Shown: positions 7,807-16,410 of the stretch, in pieces
Layout of the letters: each line of letters starts with the position of its first letter
How positions within the stretch are numbered: the first letter of the stretch is position 1
Assembly (NCBI GenBank): GCA_030447925.1
Contig: JAUJNX010000008.1
Coordinates: 41,299-105,298 of the forward strand
DNA: 64,000 bases
Origin: Egibacteraceae bacterium
GTDB lineage: Bacteria; Actinomycetota; Nitriliruptoria; Euzebyales; Egibacteraceae
Direction: 5' to 3'
Position numbers and translations under genes: made by a program
Notes under the pieces: generated by a model
Database searches by the model: none
Seen by the model: the letters and a program-made list of their open reading frames with translations, nothing else
What the model was told of the DNA's origin: nothing

Positions 7807-9414
7807 ATGGAGCGCTCACGCCTGTCCCGCCGCGGGTTCCTCGCCGGCACCGGCGCGCTGGCCGGCTCGCTGCTGGCCGCCGGTCCCGCCGCCGCGGCCC
7901 CCCTCGACGACGCCCGCGCCCTGGGGCGCCTCGGCGACCCGTTCACCCTGGGCGTCGCCTCGGGCGACCCGCTGCCCGACGCCGTCGTCCTGTGGACGCG
8001 GCTGGCGCCCGACCCGCTCGCCGTCGGCGGCGGGATGCCCGACCGCCCCGTGGTCGTGCGCTGGGAGGTCGCCGCGGACGAGCACTTCCGCCACCCCGTC
8101 CGCCGGGGCGTCGCGCTGGCCCGCCCGGCGTTCGGCCACAGCGTCCACGTCGACGTGCGCGGCCTGCACCCCGCGACCCCCTACTGGTACCGCTTCCGCG
8201 TGGGCACCCAGCTGTCGCCCGCCGGGCGCACCCGCACCGCGCCCGCCGCCGGCAGCGCCGCCCCGGTGTCGTTCGCGTTCGCCTCGTGCGCGCAGTACGA
8301 GCACGGCTTCTTCACCGCCTACCGGTACCTGGCGGAGGAGCACGTCGACGTGGTGTTCCACCTCGGCGACTACCTCTACGAGTACGCCCCGGACGTCTAC
8401 GAGATCGAGGGCGGCAACGTCCGCGACCACGTCGGCGACGAGATGCACACCCTCGAGGAGTACCGCCAGCGCCACGCCCAGTACAAGACCGACCCGGACC
8501 TGCAGGCGGCGCACGCCTCCGCCCCGTGGATCGTGACCTGGGACGACCACGAGGTCGACAACAACTACGCCGACGACGTCCCGGAGGACCGCGACCCGGA
8601 GGAGGGCAACGCCACCACCGCGTCGTTCCTGGCGCGCCGCGCGGCCGCCTACCGCGCGTACTGGGAGAACCTGCCCCTGCGGATGCCCGCCCCGCGCGAC
8701 GAGGACCTGCCGCTGTACCGGCGCTTCGACTACGGCGCGACCGCGCGCTTCAGCGTCCTGGACACCCGCCAGTACCGCACCGACCAGCCGTGCGGCGACG
8801 AGGGCCCGGCCGGCTGCGGCGAGGAGTTCGACCCCGCCGCCACGATCCTGGGCGACGAGCAGGCCGCGTGGGTCGAGGGCAACCTCGCGTCGTCCCCGGC
8901 GACCTGGAACGTGCTGCCCCAGCAGATCTTCTTCGCCAACCTGGACCAGGAGCCGGGCGGCCCGACCCCCGAGGACCCGCGCGACGGCGGCTACAGCGAC
9001 GGCTGGGACGGCTACCGGGCGTCGCGGCAGCGCCTGCTGTCGTTCGTCGCCGAGCGGGGCATCGACAACCTCGTCGTGCTCACCGGCGACATCCACTCCA
9101 GCTGGCTCGCCGACCTGCGCCTGGACTTCGAGGACCCCGCGTCCCCCGCGCTGGGCACCGAGCTGGTCTGCACCTCGATCACCGCCGGAGGTGACGGCAC
9201 CGACCAGTCGTCGTTCTTCCCGCTGCTGGTGACCGAGAACCCGCACCTGCGCTACAACTCCAACCGTCGCGGCTACGTCCGCTGCGACCTGGACGCGGCG
9301 ACCTGGACGACCAGCTACCGCGCCGTCGACGTCGTCGAGCAGCCCGGCGGCGCGCTGCGCACCGACGCCACCTGGGTCCTGGAGGCCGGCAACCCCACCG
9401 CCGAGCCGGCCTAG
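7807..9414 (+). CDS. phoD: Alkaline phosphatase D (PhoD-like), Tat-exported
   Basis: A 535-residue extracellular phosphatase/phosphodiesterase. The N-terminus SRLSRRGFLAGTGALAGSLL is a twin-arginine signal followed by an Ala-rich cleavage region. An N-terminal Fn3-like PhoD domain (FTLGVASGDPLPDAVVLWTR) precedes the metallophosphatase domain. Metal-site motifs are HLGDYLYEYAP (about residue 184), WDDHEVDNNYADD (about 244) and LTGDIHSSWLADL (about 425), the Fe/Ca site pattern of the family. The start is fixed by AGGAGG 7 bp before ATG. It stands alone and is followed by a dispersed intergenic repeat. Confidence 0.93.
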   Translation: MERSRLSRRGFLAGTGALAGSLLAAGPAAAAPLDDARALGRLGDPFTLGVASGDPLPDAVVLWTRLAPDPLAVGGGMPDRPVVVRWEVAADEHFRHPVRRGVALARPAFGHSVHVDVRGLHPATPYWYRFRVGTQLSPAGRTRTAPAAGSAAPVSFAFASCAQYEHGFFTAYRYLAEEHVDVVFHLGDYLYEYAPDVYEIEGGNVRDHVGDEMHTLEEYRQRHAQYKTDPDLQAAHASAPWIVTWDDHEVDNNYADDVPEDRDPEEGNATTASFLARRAAAYRAYWENLPLRMPAPRDEDLPLYRRFDYGATARFSVLDTRQYRTDQPCGDEGPAGCGEEFDPAATILGDEQAAWVEGNLASSPATWNVLPQQIFFANLDQEPGGPTPEDPRDGGYSDGWDGYRASRQRLLSFVAERGIDNLVVLTGDIHSSWLADLRLDFEDPASPALGTELVCTSITAGGDGTDQSSFFPLLVTENPHLRYNSNRRGYVRCDLDAATWTTSYRAVDVVEQPGGALRTDATWVLEAGNPTAEPA

Positions 9415-9454
9415 GGCGCACCTCAAACGCCGGGCGGCTTCCGAGCAACGGAGT
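9415..9454. repeat. Dispersed intergenic repeat, copy 1
   Basis: Begins at the base after the phoD stop. It carries GCACCTCAAACGCCGGGCGG, shared with copies at 15329-15376 and 21391-21462. See the findings for the consensus. Confidence 0.6.
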
Positions 9455-9477
9455 CAGGAGACACGGCCAGGGCACCC

Positions 9478-10557
9478 TCAGCCGCGCGGGTCGGCGTCCA
9501 CGAACGGCGGGCGCTCGACCCGCGCGGTCAGGGACCGGCCGCGGACCACGATCTCCACGCCCTCGTCCAGCCCGACCCCGGCGTCGAGGTAGGCCAGGGC
9601 GATGCCGATGCCCAGGGTCGGGGAGAACCCGCCGCTGGTCGTCTCCCCCGCCGGCGCGCCGTCGTCGCGGACCTCGCAGTGCGCGCGGGGGATGCCCCGG
9701 CCCAGGACCCGCAGCCCGCGCAAGCGCCGGCGCGCCCCCTCCTCCAGTGCGCGGACGACCGCCGCGCGGCCGACGAAGTCGGTGGCGGGCTTGACCGCCC
9801 ACGTCAGCCCGGCCTCCACCGGCGAGGTCGCCGGGGAGATGTCCTGGCCATGGAGGGGGTAGCCCATCTCCAGGCGCAGGGTGTCGCGCGCCCCCAGCCC
9901 GGCGGGCGTCGCCCCCGCGGCGACGACCCGGTCCCACAGCGCGCCGGCCTCCGCGGCCGGGACGAACAGCTCCCACCCGCGCTCGCCGGTGTAGCCGGAG
10001 CGGGCCAGGACCCCGTCCGCGCCGAGCGGGCGGACGTCGAGGTAGCGCATCCCGGCGACGTCGATCCCCGCCGCGGCCAGCACGGCGGGCGACCCCGGCC
10101 CCTGCACCGCCAGGCAGGCGAGGTCGGCCTTGACGTCGGCGATCGCGGTGCCGGGCGCGGCGACGCGCTCCAGCGCCTGCTGCACCCCGGCGGCGTTGGC
10201 CGCGTTGGGCACCGCGAACAGGCCCCACGGGAGCCGGTACAGCAGCAGGTCGTCGACGATCCCGCCGCCGTCCTCCAGGCACAGCGTGTAGTGCGCGCGC
10301 CCCTGCGCGAGGGCCGCGGCGTCGTTGGTCAGCGCCCGCTGCGCCGTCGCCTCCGCCCCGGCTCCGGTGAGGCGCAGGGTGCCGAGGTGGGACAGGTCGA
10401 ACACGCCGCAGGCCGATCGCACGGCGCGGTGCTCGGCCACGACCGACCCGTAGTCCAGCGGCATGTCCCAGCCGGCGAAGGCGGTCATGGTGGCGCCGCG
10501 GGCGCGGTGGCGGTCGTCCAGCGGCGAGCGGCGAGCGCTGTCCGTCGTCGGCGTCAT
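9478..10557 (-). CDS. gcvT: Glycine cleavage system aminomethyltransferase (T protein)
   Basis: A 359-residue folate-dependent protein of usual GcvT length that moves the aminomethyl carbon from lipoyl-H protein to tetrahydrofolate. Family blocks include AFAGWDMPLDYGSVVAEHRA (about residues 26-45), GVFDLSHLGTLRLTG (about 51), ARSGYTGERGWELFVP (about 183) and LGARDTLRLEMGYPLHGQD (about 216). Other gcv genes are not in the window. It is divergent from lpdA, whose product is also the L protein of the same complex. MarR- or sarcosine-oxidase-type homologues share the fold, but the tetrahydrofolate-site motifs favour GcvT. Confidence 0.88.
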   Translation of the reverse strand: MTPTTDSARRSPLDDRHRARGATMTAFAGWDMPLDYGSVVAEHRAVRSACGVFDLSHLGTLRLTGAGAEATAQRALTNDAAALAQGRAHYTLCLEDGGGIVDDLLLYRLPWGLFAVPNAANAAGVQQALERVAAPGTAIADVKADLACLAVQGPGSPAVLAAAGIDVAGMRYLDVRPLGADGVLARSGYTGERGWELFVPAAEAGALWDRVVAAGATPAGLGARDTLRLEMGYPLHGQDISPATSPVEAGLTWAVKPATDFVGRAAVVRALEEGARRRLRGLRVLGRGIPRAHCEVRDDGAPAGETTSGGFSPTLGIGIALAYLDAGVGLDEGVEIVVRGRSLTARVERPPFVDADPRG

Positions 10558-10573
10558 CCGGGGTCCCCCTGGT

Positions 10574-10579
10574 TAGGAT
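10574..10579 (+). promoter_or_regulatory. Candidate -10 element (TAGGAT) for lpdA
   Basis: TAGGAT lies 50 bp before the lpdA ATG in the divergent gcvT/lpdA gap and fits the TAnnnT pattern seen before several genes here. AGGAG at about 10618 is the lpdA ribosome-binding site. Confidence 0.35.
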
Positions 10580-10629
10580 TGTGAGCGCGGCGCCACGCCT
10601 CGCACCTCGTCGACACACAGGAGCTCCCC

Positions 10630-12033
10630 ATGGCCGACACCTACGACGTCATCATCCTCGGCGGCGGCACGGGCGGCTATTCCTGCGCGTTCCGGGCGGT
10701 GGACCTCGGCCTCAAGACCGCGCTGGTCGAGCGGGACAAGGTCGGCGGGACCTGCCTGCACTGGGGCTGCATCCCGACCAAGGCGTTCCTGCAGTCCGCC
10801 GAGGTCGCCGACCACGCGCGCGACGCGGGCGGCTACGGGGTGCGCGCGTCGTTCGAGGGCATCGACGTCCCGGAGGTCGTGAAGTTCAAGAACTCCGTCG
10901 TGGACGTCCAGTACAAGGGCCTGCAGGCGACGCTCAAGGCGCGCGGCGTGGACGTCGTCAACGGCACCGGGCGCCTCAAGGACGCGCGCACCCTGATCGT
11001 GCAGACCGGTGAGGGCGAGCGCACGCTGACCGCGGCCAAGGCGCTGGTGCTGGCCACCGGCTCCAAGCCCCGCGACCTGCCCATCCCCGGCGCGGAGATC
11101 GACGGCGAGCTGGTCGTCACCAGCGACCACCTCATGGCCATGACCCGGGTCCCCCAGCGCCCGATCGTGCTGGGCGCCAGCGCCGTCGGGGTCGAGTTCT
11201 CCACGGTGTTCAAGAGCTACGGCTCCGAGCAGGTCACCATCATCGAGGCGCTGGACTCGGTGGTCCCGCGCGAGGACGTCGACAGCCAGAAGGTCCTCGC
11301 CCGGTCCCTGCGCCGCTCCGGGGTCCAGGTCATGACCAGCGCGAAGGTCACAGGGGTCGAGCGCAGCGGCGACAGCGTCCGGGTGACCACCGAGAAGGGC
11401 GACACCGTCGAGGGCGACCTGCTCCTGGTCGCGATCGGCCGCCGCCCCGTGACCGAGGACATGGGCTTCGGCGACACCGGCGTCACCCTGGACCGCGGCT
11501 TCGCCATCGTCGACGAGTACTGCCGCACCGGGCCCACCTGGGACGGCGGCGCGCAGTACGCGATCGGCGACATCATCCCGACCCTGGGCCTGGCGCACGC
11601 GTCGTTCCAGGAGGGCTTCCTGGTCGCCGAGCACATCGCCGGCCAGCGGGTCGTCCCGATCGACTACACCGGCATCCCGCGCGTGTACTACTGCCACCCC
11701 GAGATCGCGTCGGTGGGCTACAGCGAGCAGGAGCTGAAGGAGCAGGGCGTCGCCTACGACAAGGCCATGATCCCCTGGAGCCACAACGCGCGCGGGAGCA
11801 TGAAGAAGGCCGCGGGGCACGCCAAGGTGCTGGCGGGCAAGGACGGCGGGCGGGTCCTGGGCATCCACATCGTGGGGCCCAACGCCACCGACCTCATCGC
11901 CGAGGGGCAGCTCATCTACAACTGGGAGGCCCTGCCCAGCGACGTGGCCCAGTACATCCACCCCCACCCGACCCTCAACGAGGTGATCGGCGAGGCGCAC
12001 CTGACCCTCGCGGGCAAGCCGCTGCACGGTTGA
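10630..12033 (+). CDS. lpdA: Dihydrolipoyl dehydrogenase (E3)
   Basis: A 467-residue FAD/NAD disulfide reductase that reoxidises dihydrolipoamide for 2-oxoacid dehydrogenases and glycine cleavage. DVIILGGGTGGYSCAFRAV is the FAD fold, GGTCLHWGCIPTKAFL (about residues 40-55) holds the redox-active CxxxxC pair, VLGASAVGVEFSTVF (about 180) is the NAD fold, and HPHPTLNEVIGEA at the C-terminus provides the catalytic His-Glu dyad. ATG 10630 follows AGGAG. Its stop is about 215 bp before the sucB start on the same strand, so E3 and E2 are probably co-transcribed. Confidence 0.95.
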   Translation: MADTYDVIILGGGTGGYSCAFRAVDLGLKTALVERDKVGGTCLHWGCIPTKAFLQSAEVADHARDAGGYGVRASFEGIDVPEVVKFKNSVVDVQYKGLQATLKARGVDVVNGTGRLKDARTLIVQTGEGERTLTAAKALVLATGSKPRDLPIPGAEIDGELVVTSDHLMAMTRVPQRPIVLGASAVGVEFSTVFKSYGSEQVTIIEALDSVVPREDVDSQKVLARSLRRSGVQVMTSAKVTGVERSGDSVRVTTEKGDTVEGDLLLVAIGRRPVTEDMGFGDTGVTLDRGFAIVDEYCRTGPTWDGGAQYAIGDIIPTLGLAHASFQEGFLVAEHIAGQRVVPIDYTGIPRVYYCHPEIASVGYSEQELKEQGVAYDKAMIPWSHNARGSMKKAAGHAKVLAGKDGGRVLGIHIVGPNATDLIAEGQLIYNWEALPSDVAQYIHPHPTLNEVIGEAHLTLAGKPLHG

Positions 12034-12248
12034 GCGGGCGTGCCGGGCGCGGGGAGCGGGAACAGGGACGAGGACACGAGATGGCCGATCTGAGCCGCCG
12101 CCGCCGTGGCGGGCCATCGGGGGACGAGGCGGCGGAGGCGGGGCCGCCGCGGCGGCGCCGCCGGGGCGGGCCCCCCGCCGACGAACCGCGCCGACGCCGC
12201 CGACGCACCGGCGGCGACACCGAGCCTGCACCAGACAGGAGCACCCCT

Positions 12249-13930
12249 GTGGCAACCGAAGTCACCATCCCCCAGCTCGGTGAGAGCGTCACCGAGGGGA
12301 CCATCACCGCCTGGCTCGTCAACGTCGGCGACAGCGTCGAGGCGGACCAGCCGCTGTTCGAGCTGTCCTCGGACAAGATCGACACCGAGGTCCCCTCCCC
12401 CGCGGCGGGCACCCTGACCGAGATCCGCGTGCAGGTCGACGAGACCGTCGACGTCGGGACCGTGGTCGCGGTCATCGGCGGCGGCGGCGACGCGCCCGGG
12501 GGCGACGACGGCGCGGCCGGCCAGGACACGGGCGGCGAGGCGGCCGACGAGGCCGCGGCGGTCACGCCGGACCCGGCGGCCGACGAGCCGGCCCCCGACG
12601 TAGCGGGCGGCGGCGAGGCGTCCGAGCAGGTCGAGCCGGAGCAGGCGTCGTCGCGCGCCGAGGGCGGGGACGCGGGCGCCGCGGGCAGCCTGGAGGAGCG
12701 CGAGAGCCTGGCGCGCGAGGACCTCGCCGGCGGCGACGCCGACGCGGGCGCCGGCGGCACGCTGCAGGCGCGGGCGGCGCAGGCCGACGACGCCCCGGCG
12801 TCCGACCCGCAGGAGACCACCGGGACCTACGAGGCGACCGAGGGATCGGTGCCGTCGCCGCAGGAGGTCTCCGCGTCGGGTCAGGGCGGGGGCAACGGGC
12901 AGACCGAGGGCGTGCTGGCCTCCCCGATCGTGCGCCGCATGGTCGCGGAGAACGACCTGGACCTGTCCGCGATCCGGGCGACCGGCGAGGGCGGGCGCGT
13001 GACCCGCGAGGACGTCGAGGCCGCGATCTCCGGCCGCGGCGGGCAGCAGGCCCCCAGGAGCAGCCGGCCGCCCAGGCGGCCCAGCCCGCCCCCAGGCGCG
13101 CCAGCGGCCCGCCGAGAAGCCAGCGGCCCCCACGCCGGCGGGCAGGCAGGCCCAGCCGAAGGTCAGCCCGCAGCCCGAGCGCCAGGTCTCCATGGAGGCC
13201 GGCCCGCGCGAGCGCGTCGAGGGCCTGTCGCGGATCCGCCAGCGGATCGCGGCCAAGATGATGGAGTCGATGCAGTCCACGGCCCAGCTGACCACGGTCC
13301 AGGAGGCCGACGTCAGCCGCATCATGCGCCTGCGCGCCCGCGCCAAGGACGAGTTCAAGGCCCGCGAGGGCGTGTCCCCTGTCGCCGTTCGTGTTCCTGG
13401 CCCGCGCCGCCGTCCTCGCGCTGCGCGAGCCGGAGTTCCAGATGGTCAGCGCCCAGGCGGACTGGGACGCGGCGCAGGTCAAGTTCCACGACTACGTGAA
13501 CCTGGGCATCGCGGTCGACACCGACAAGGGCCTGATCGTCCCGAACATCAAGAACGCCGACGACCTGACCCTCCCCGCGCTGGCCCGCGCGATCGCGGAG
13601 GGCGCGGCCAAGGCCCGCGGCCAGGGCAAGCTGGAGATGCGCGACCTGGAGGGCGGCACCTTCACGGTCACCAACACCGGCAGCCGCGGCGTCCTGATCG
13701 ACACGCCGATCCTGAACTACCCCGAGGTCGCCATCCTGGCGACCAGGGCGATCAAGCGGCCGATCGTCGTCGAGGACGACGCCGGCGAGTCGATCGCCAT
13801 CCGCGACATGGTCTACCTGTGCCTCACCTACGACCACCGGCTGCTCGACGGTGCGGACGCCGCCCGCTTCGTCACCGAGGTCAAGCGCATCGTGGAGACC
13901 CACGACTGGGCGCAGGAGATCGGCTACTAG
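12249..13930 (+). CDS. sucB: Dihydrolipoamide succinyltransferase / 2-oxoacid dehydrogenase E2, three apparent frameshifts
   Basis: E2 transfers the acyl group from lipoamide to CoA. One lipoyl domain opens the protein (VTIPQLGESVTEGTITAW, lipoyl-lysine in ELSSDKIDTEVPS at about residue 42), then an unusually long acidic Ala/Gly linker (about 80-220), the E3-binding domain (ASPIVRRMVAENDLDLSAIR, about 220-255) and the acyltransferase domain ending in YDHRLLDGADAARFV with the catalytic histidine. GTG 12249 is chosen because AGGAG precedes it by 8 nt; an in-frame ATG at 12081 would add a 56-residue Arg-rich leader. The frame shifts at C runs 13051-13055, 13089-13093 and 13376-13379, each repaired by one added C. 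It follows lpdA, and the lipoate genes lie immediately downstream. Confidence 0.88.
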
Positions 13931-13937
13931 GGGCCCC

Positions 13938-14596
13938 ATGCTGTCGGTCTGGGCGGGGACGGTCGTCTGCGAGGAGGCGCTGCGCTGGCAGCGCCTCCCC
14001 GCGCCGCGGCGCAGGCGCAGGACGCGGTCGACGACGTCCTGCTCACCCTCGTCCACGACCGCGTGTACACGGCGGGGCGGCGCGCCGACGTCGCCGCCCA
14101 CGTCCTGGGCACCCGGGCGATCCGGCTGGTGCGGACCGACCGCGGCGGCGACGTCACCTACCACGGGCGGGCCAGCTGGTCGCCTACCCGGTCCTGTGGC
14201 TCCCCCACGCCCGCGCCGTCTGCGCGCACGTGCGCGCCCTCGAGCAGGCGTGCATCCGCACCGCCGCCTCCTACGGCGTCGCGGCGCACACCCACCGGCG
14301 CGGCCGGGCGTGTGGGTCGGCGGCGACAAGCTCGCCGCGGTGGGCATCCGCGTCCTGCCCGGCGCGGTCACCACCCACGCTGGCGTTGAACGTCGACCCC
14401 GACCTCGGCGACTTCGCCGGGCTCGTGCCGTGCGGGCTGGCGGACGCGGGCGTGTGCTCGCTGCGCTCGCTGGGGGTCGACGCCACCGTCGGGCAGGTGC
14501 GCCGGCGCCTGGTCGCCCACCTCGGCGACACCCTCGATCGTCCCCTGGCCCCCGCCTCCCCCGCCGACCTCGGACTGGTCCTCCCTGGCCGCCTGA
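13938..14596 (+). CDS. lipB: Octanoyltransferase LipB, heavily frameshifted
   Basis: LipB moves octanoate from acyl-carrier protein to lipoyl domains, supplying the substrate of LipA. The pieces read MLSVWAGTVVCEEALRWQRL, then AAAQAQDAVDDVLLTL, RTDRGGDVTYHG, QLVAYPVLWL, VWVGGDKLAAVGIRV and ALNVDPDLGDFAGLVPCGL in order but in changing frames. The expected catalytic lysine is in GDKLAAVGIRV and the cysteine in LVPCGL. Breaks lie near 13997-14000, 14168, 14305, 14379 and after 14540. I place the end at TGA 14594-14596 in an alternative frame; if that last shift is not real the frame runs into the RDD protein downstream. It sits between sucB and lipA, the expected partners. Confidence 0.75.
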
Positions 14597-14616
14597 CGGT
14601 GTGCTTCCTCGGGCCC

Positions 14617-15306
14617 ATGAGCTGGCCCCAGGACCCCGGCGCACCCGGACCCGCCGCCGCCGCCCGGCACGTGGACCCCTCCCCGCCGCCGCCGCAGGCG
14701 GGCTACCCGGCCCCCACCGGGCCCGCCCGGCCCGCCGCCCCCGGCCCCGCCGGCAGCCCGCCGGGGTCCGGTCCCGCCGGCAGCCCGCCCGGCCTGGGCG
14801 CGGGCGCCCCCGGCCCGCGGCCGCTGCCGGGCCCCCCGCCCCACGCGCTCGGTGGGTTCGGCCCCCGTTTGGTCGGCGCGGTCATCGACCTGGTCCTGCT
14901 CGCCGTCGCCAGCCGCCTGCTCACCGCCCTGGTCGGCCGCGACCTGTTCGGCATCGGCATGCCCGCGCCGCTCAGCTGGTTCCTCGGCGACAGCCTGCTC
15001 GGCGCGATCCTCAACGGGGCGTACTTCACCTACTTCCACACCACGCTGGCCGGGCAGACCATCGGCAACCGGCTGACCGGCCTGCGGGTCGTCGACGTGG
15101 GCAACGGGGGGCCGGTCCCCTGGCAGCGCGCCGTGCTGCGCTGGGTCGTGAGCGGGGTGTCGGGCGTCGTGGTCGGCATCGGCTACCTGTGGATGCTGTG
15201 GGACCCGCGCCGCCAGACCTGGCACGACATGGTCGCGAGCACGCTGGTGGTGCAGGAGCGCTACTACCCCGCGCGGCCGGGGGCGTTCGGCCGGCTCCGC
15301 CGCTGA
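14617..15306 (+). CDS. RDD family membrane protein
   Basis: A 229-residue protein with a Pro/Gly/Ala-rich cytoplasmic N-terminus of about 80 residues followed by the RDD domain. The signature is GGFGPRLVGAVIDLVLLAV with the Arg-Asp pair, then helices SLLGAILNGAYFTYFHTTL and VVSGVSGVVVGIGYLWMLW, and the closing DPRRQTWHDMVASTLVV. RDD proteins are small three-helix membrane proteins, some implicated in ion transport; no function is assigned here. No clear ribosome-binding site precedes ATG 14617, and the frame is shared with most of lipB upstream. Confidence 0.82.
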   Translation: MSWPQDPGAPGPAAAARHVDPSPPPPQAGYPAPTGPARPAAPGPAGSPPGSGPAGSPPGLGAGAPGPRPLPGPPPHALGGFGPRLVGAVIDLVLLAVASRLLTALVGRDLFGIGMPAPLSWFLGDSLLGAILNGAYFTYFHTTLAGQTIGNRLTGLRVVDVGNGGPVPWQRAVLRWVVSGVSGVVVGIGYLWMLWDPRRQTWHDMVASTLVVQERYYPARPGAFGRLRR

Positions 15307-15328
15307 CCGCCCGGCCCGGCGACCCTAG

Positions 15329-15376
15329 GGGTGCACCTCACACGCCGGGCGGCTCACGAGTAGGGACTCACGCTCC
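15329..15376. repeat. Dispersed intergenic repeat, copy 2
   Basis: GTGCACCTCACACGCCGGGC continues as GGCTCACGAG and ends in CACGCTCC, matching the copies at 9415 and 21391. It lies between the RDD gene and the lipA promoter; TAGCAT at 15377-15382, immediately after it, may be the lipA -10 element. Confidence 0.6.
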
Positions 15377-15405
15377 TAGCATGGGGCCTCACCGAAGGAG
15401 CGGCG

Positions 15406-16359
15406 TTGACCTCGATCGTCCCCGAAGGCGCGACCCGGCTGACCGTCGTGGACGCGCCGCAGATCGCCCAGCGCAAGCCCGCGTGGCTGAAGCAGGACGT
15501 GCCCCTGGCGGGGCCGAACTACCGCGAGCTCAAGGACGTGATGCGCGGCCAGTCGCTGCACACCGTCTGCGAGGAGGCGCGCTGCCCCAACATCCACCAG
15601 TGCTGGGAGGCCCGGGAGGCCAGCTTCCTGGTCGGCGGCGAGGACTGCACCCGTCGCTGCGGCTTCTGCAACATCGCCACCGGCAAGCCCAAGGGCTACG
15701 ACACCGACGAGCCCCGCCGCGTGGCGGAGGCGGTGGCCGCGATGGGGCTGAACTTCGCCGTGGTGACCGGCGTCGCCCGCGACGACCTCGCCGACGGCGG
15801 GGCCTGGCTGTACGCCGAGACCTGCCGCCAGATCCGCGCGCGCCTCCCCGGCTGCGGGGTCGAGCTGCTGATCCCCGACTTCCGCGGCAAGCCCGACGCG
15901 CTGCGCATCGTCACCGACGCCGAGCCCGAGGTGCTCTCCCACAACCTGGAGACCGTGCGGCGGCTGTTCCGCCACGTCCGCCCGGCCTTCTCCTACGAGG
16001 GCTCGCTGGCCGTCCTGGAGCGCGCGCGGGCGTGGATGCCCGCGCACTGCGCGACCAAGTCCAACCTCATCCTGGGCATGGGCGAGACCGAGGACGAGGT
16101 GCTGGAGGCCATGCGCGACCTGCGCGCCGTCGGCACCCAGATCCTCACCGTCACCCAGTACCTCCAGCCGACCCACAAGCACCTGGCGCTCCAGCGCTAC
16201 GTGACGCCGGAGGAGTTCGCGCGCTACGAGCGCCTCGGGATGGCCATGGGCTTCGACCACGTCGAGTCTGGTCCCCTGGTCCGCTCGTCGTACAAGGCGG
16301 GCCGCCAGGCCCAGGACGCGGGCGTGTGGACCCGCCCGGTGCACGCGGCGACCGGCTGA
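15406..16359 (+). CDS. lipA: Lipoyl synthase
   Basis: A 317-residue radical SAM enzyme that inserts two sulfurs into protein-bound octanoate. CEEARCPNIHQCW (about residues 46-58) binds the auxiliary iron-sulfur cluster, DCTRRCGFCNIATG (about 77-90) is the radical SAM CxxxCxxC, and GPLVRSSYKAG near the end holds the conserved serine ligand. The start is TTG 15406, supported by AAGGAG 6 nt upstream. It is downstream of lipB and sucB. Confidence 0.95.
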   Translation: MTSIVPEGATRLTVVDAPQIAQRKPAWLKQDVPLAGPNYRELKDVMRGQSLHTVCEEARCPNIHQCWEAREASFLVGGEDCTRRCGFCNIATGKPKGYDTDEPRRVAEAVAAMGLNFAVVTGVARDDLADGGAWLYAETCRQIRARLPGCGVELLIPDFRGKPDALRIVTDAEPEVLSHNLETVRRLFRHVRPAFSYEGSLAVLERARAWMPAHCATKSNLILGMGETEDEVLEAMRDLRAVGTQILTVTQYLQPTHKHLALQRYVTPEEFARYERLGMAMGFDHVESGPLVRSSYKAGRQAQDAGVWTRPVHAATG

Positions 16360-16367
16360 CACCTCGC

Positions 16368-16373
16368 TAGGCT
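16368..16373 (+). promoter_or_regulatory. Candidate -10 element (TAGGCT) for the MscS gene
   Basis: TAGGCT lies 37 bp before the MscS ATG, just after the lipA stop, and repeats the hexamer seen before nadE and the threonine dehydratase. Confidence 0.3.
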
Positions 16374-16410
16374 CTGGGCGGTCCCCGACCCCCTGAGGTT
16401 CCGCGCTGCC

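Noticed and set aside
7500..7946. Possible upstream extension of the secreted repeat protein beyond GTG 7499
   Set aside because: The extension is low-complexity Arg/Pro-rich, crosses the phoD start, and the signal peptide plus ribosome-binding site place the start at 7499.
12249..13930. Programmed frameshifting in sucB
   Set aside because: The shift sites are plain C runs without a downstream stimulatory structure I could recognise, and similar breaks occur in unrelated genes, so sequencing error is simpler.
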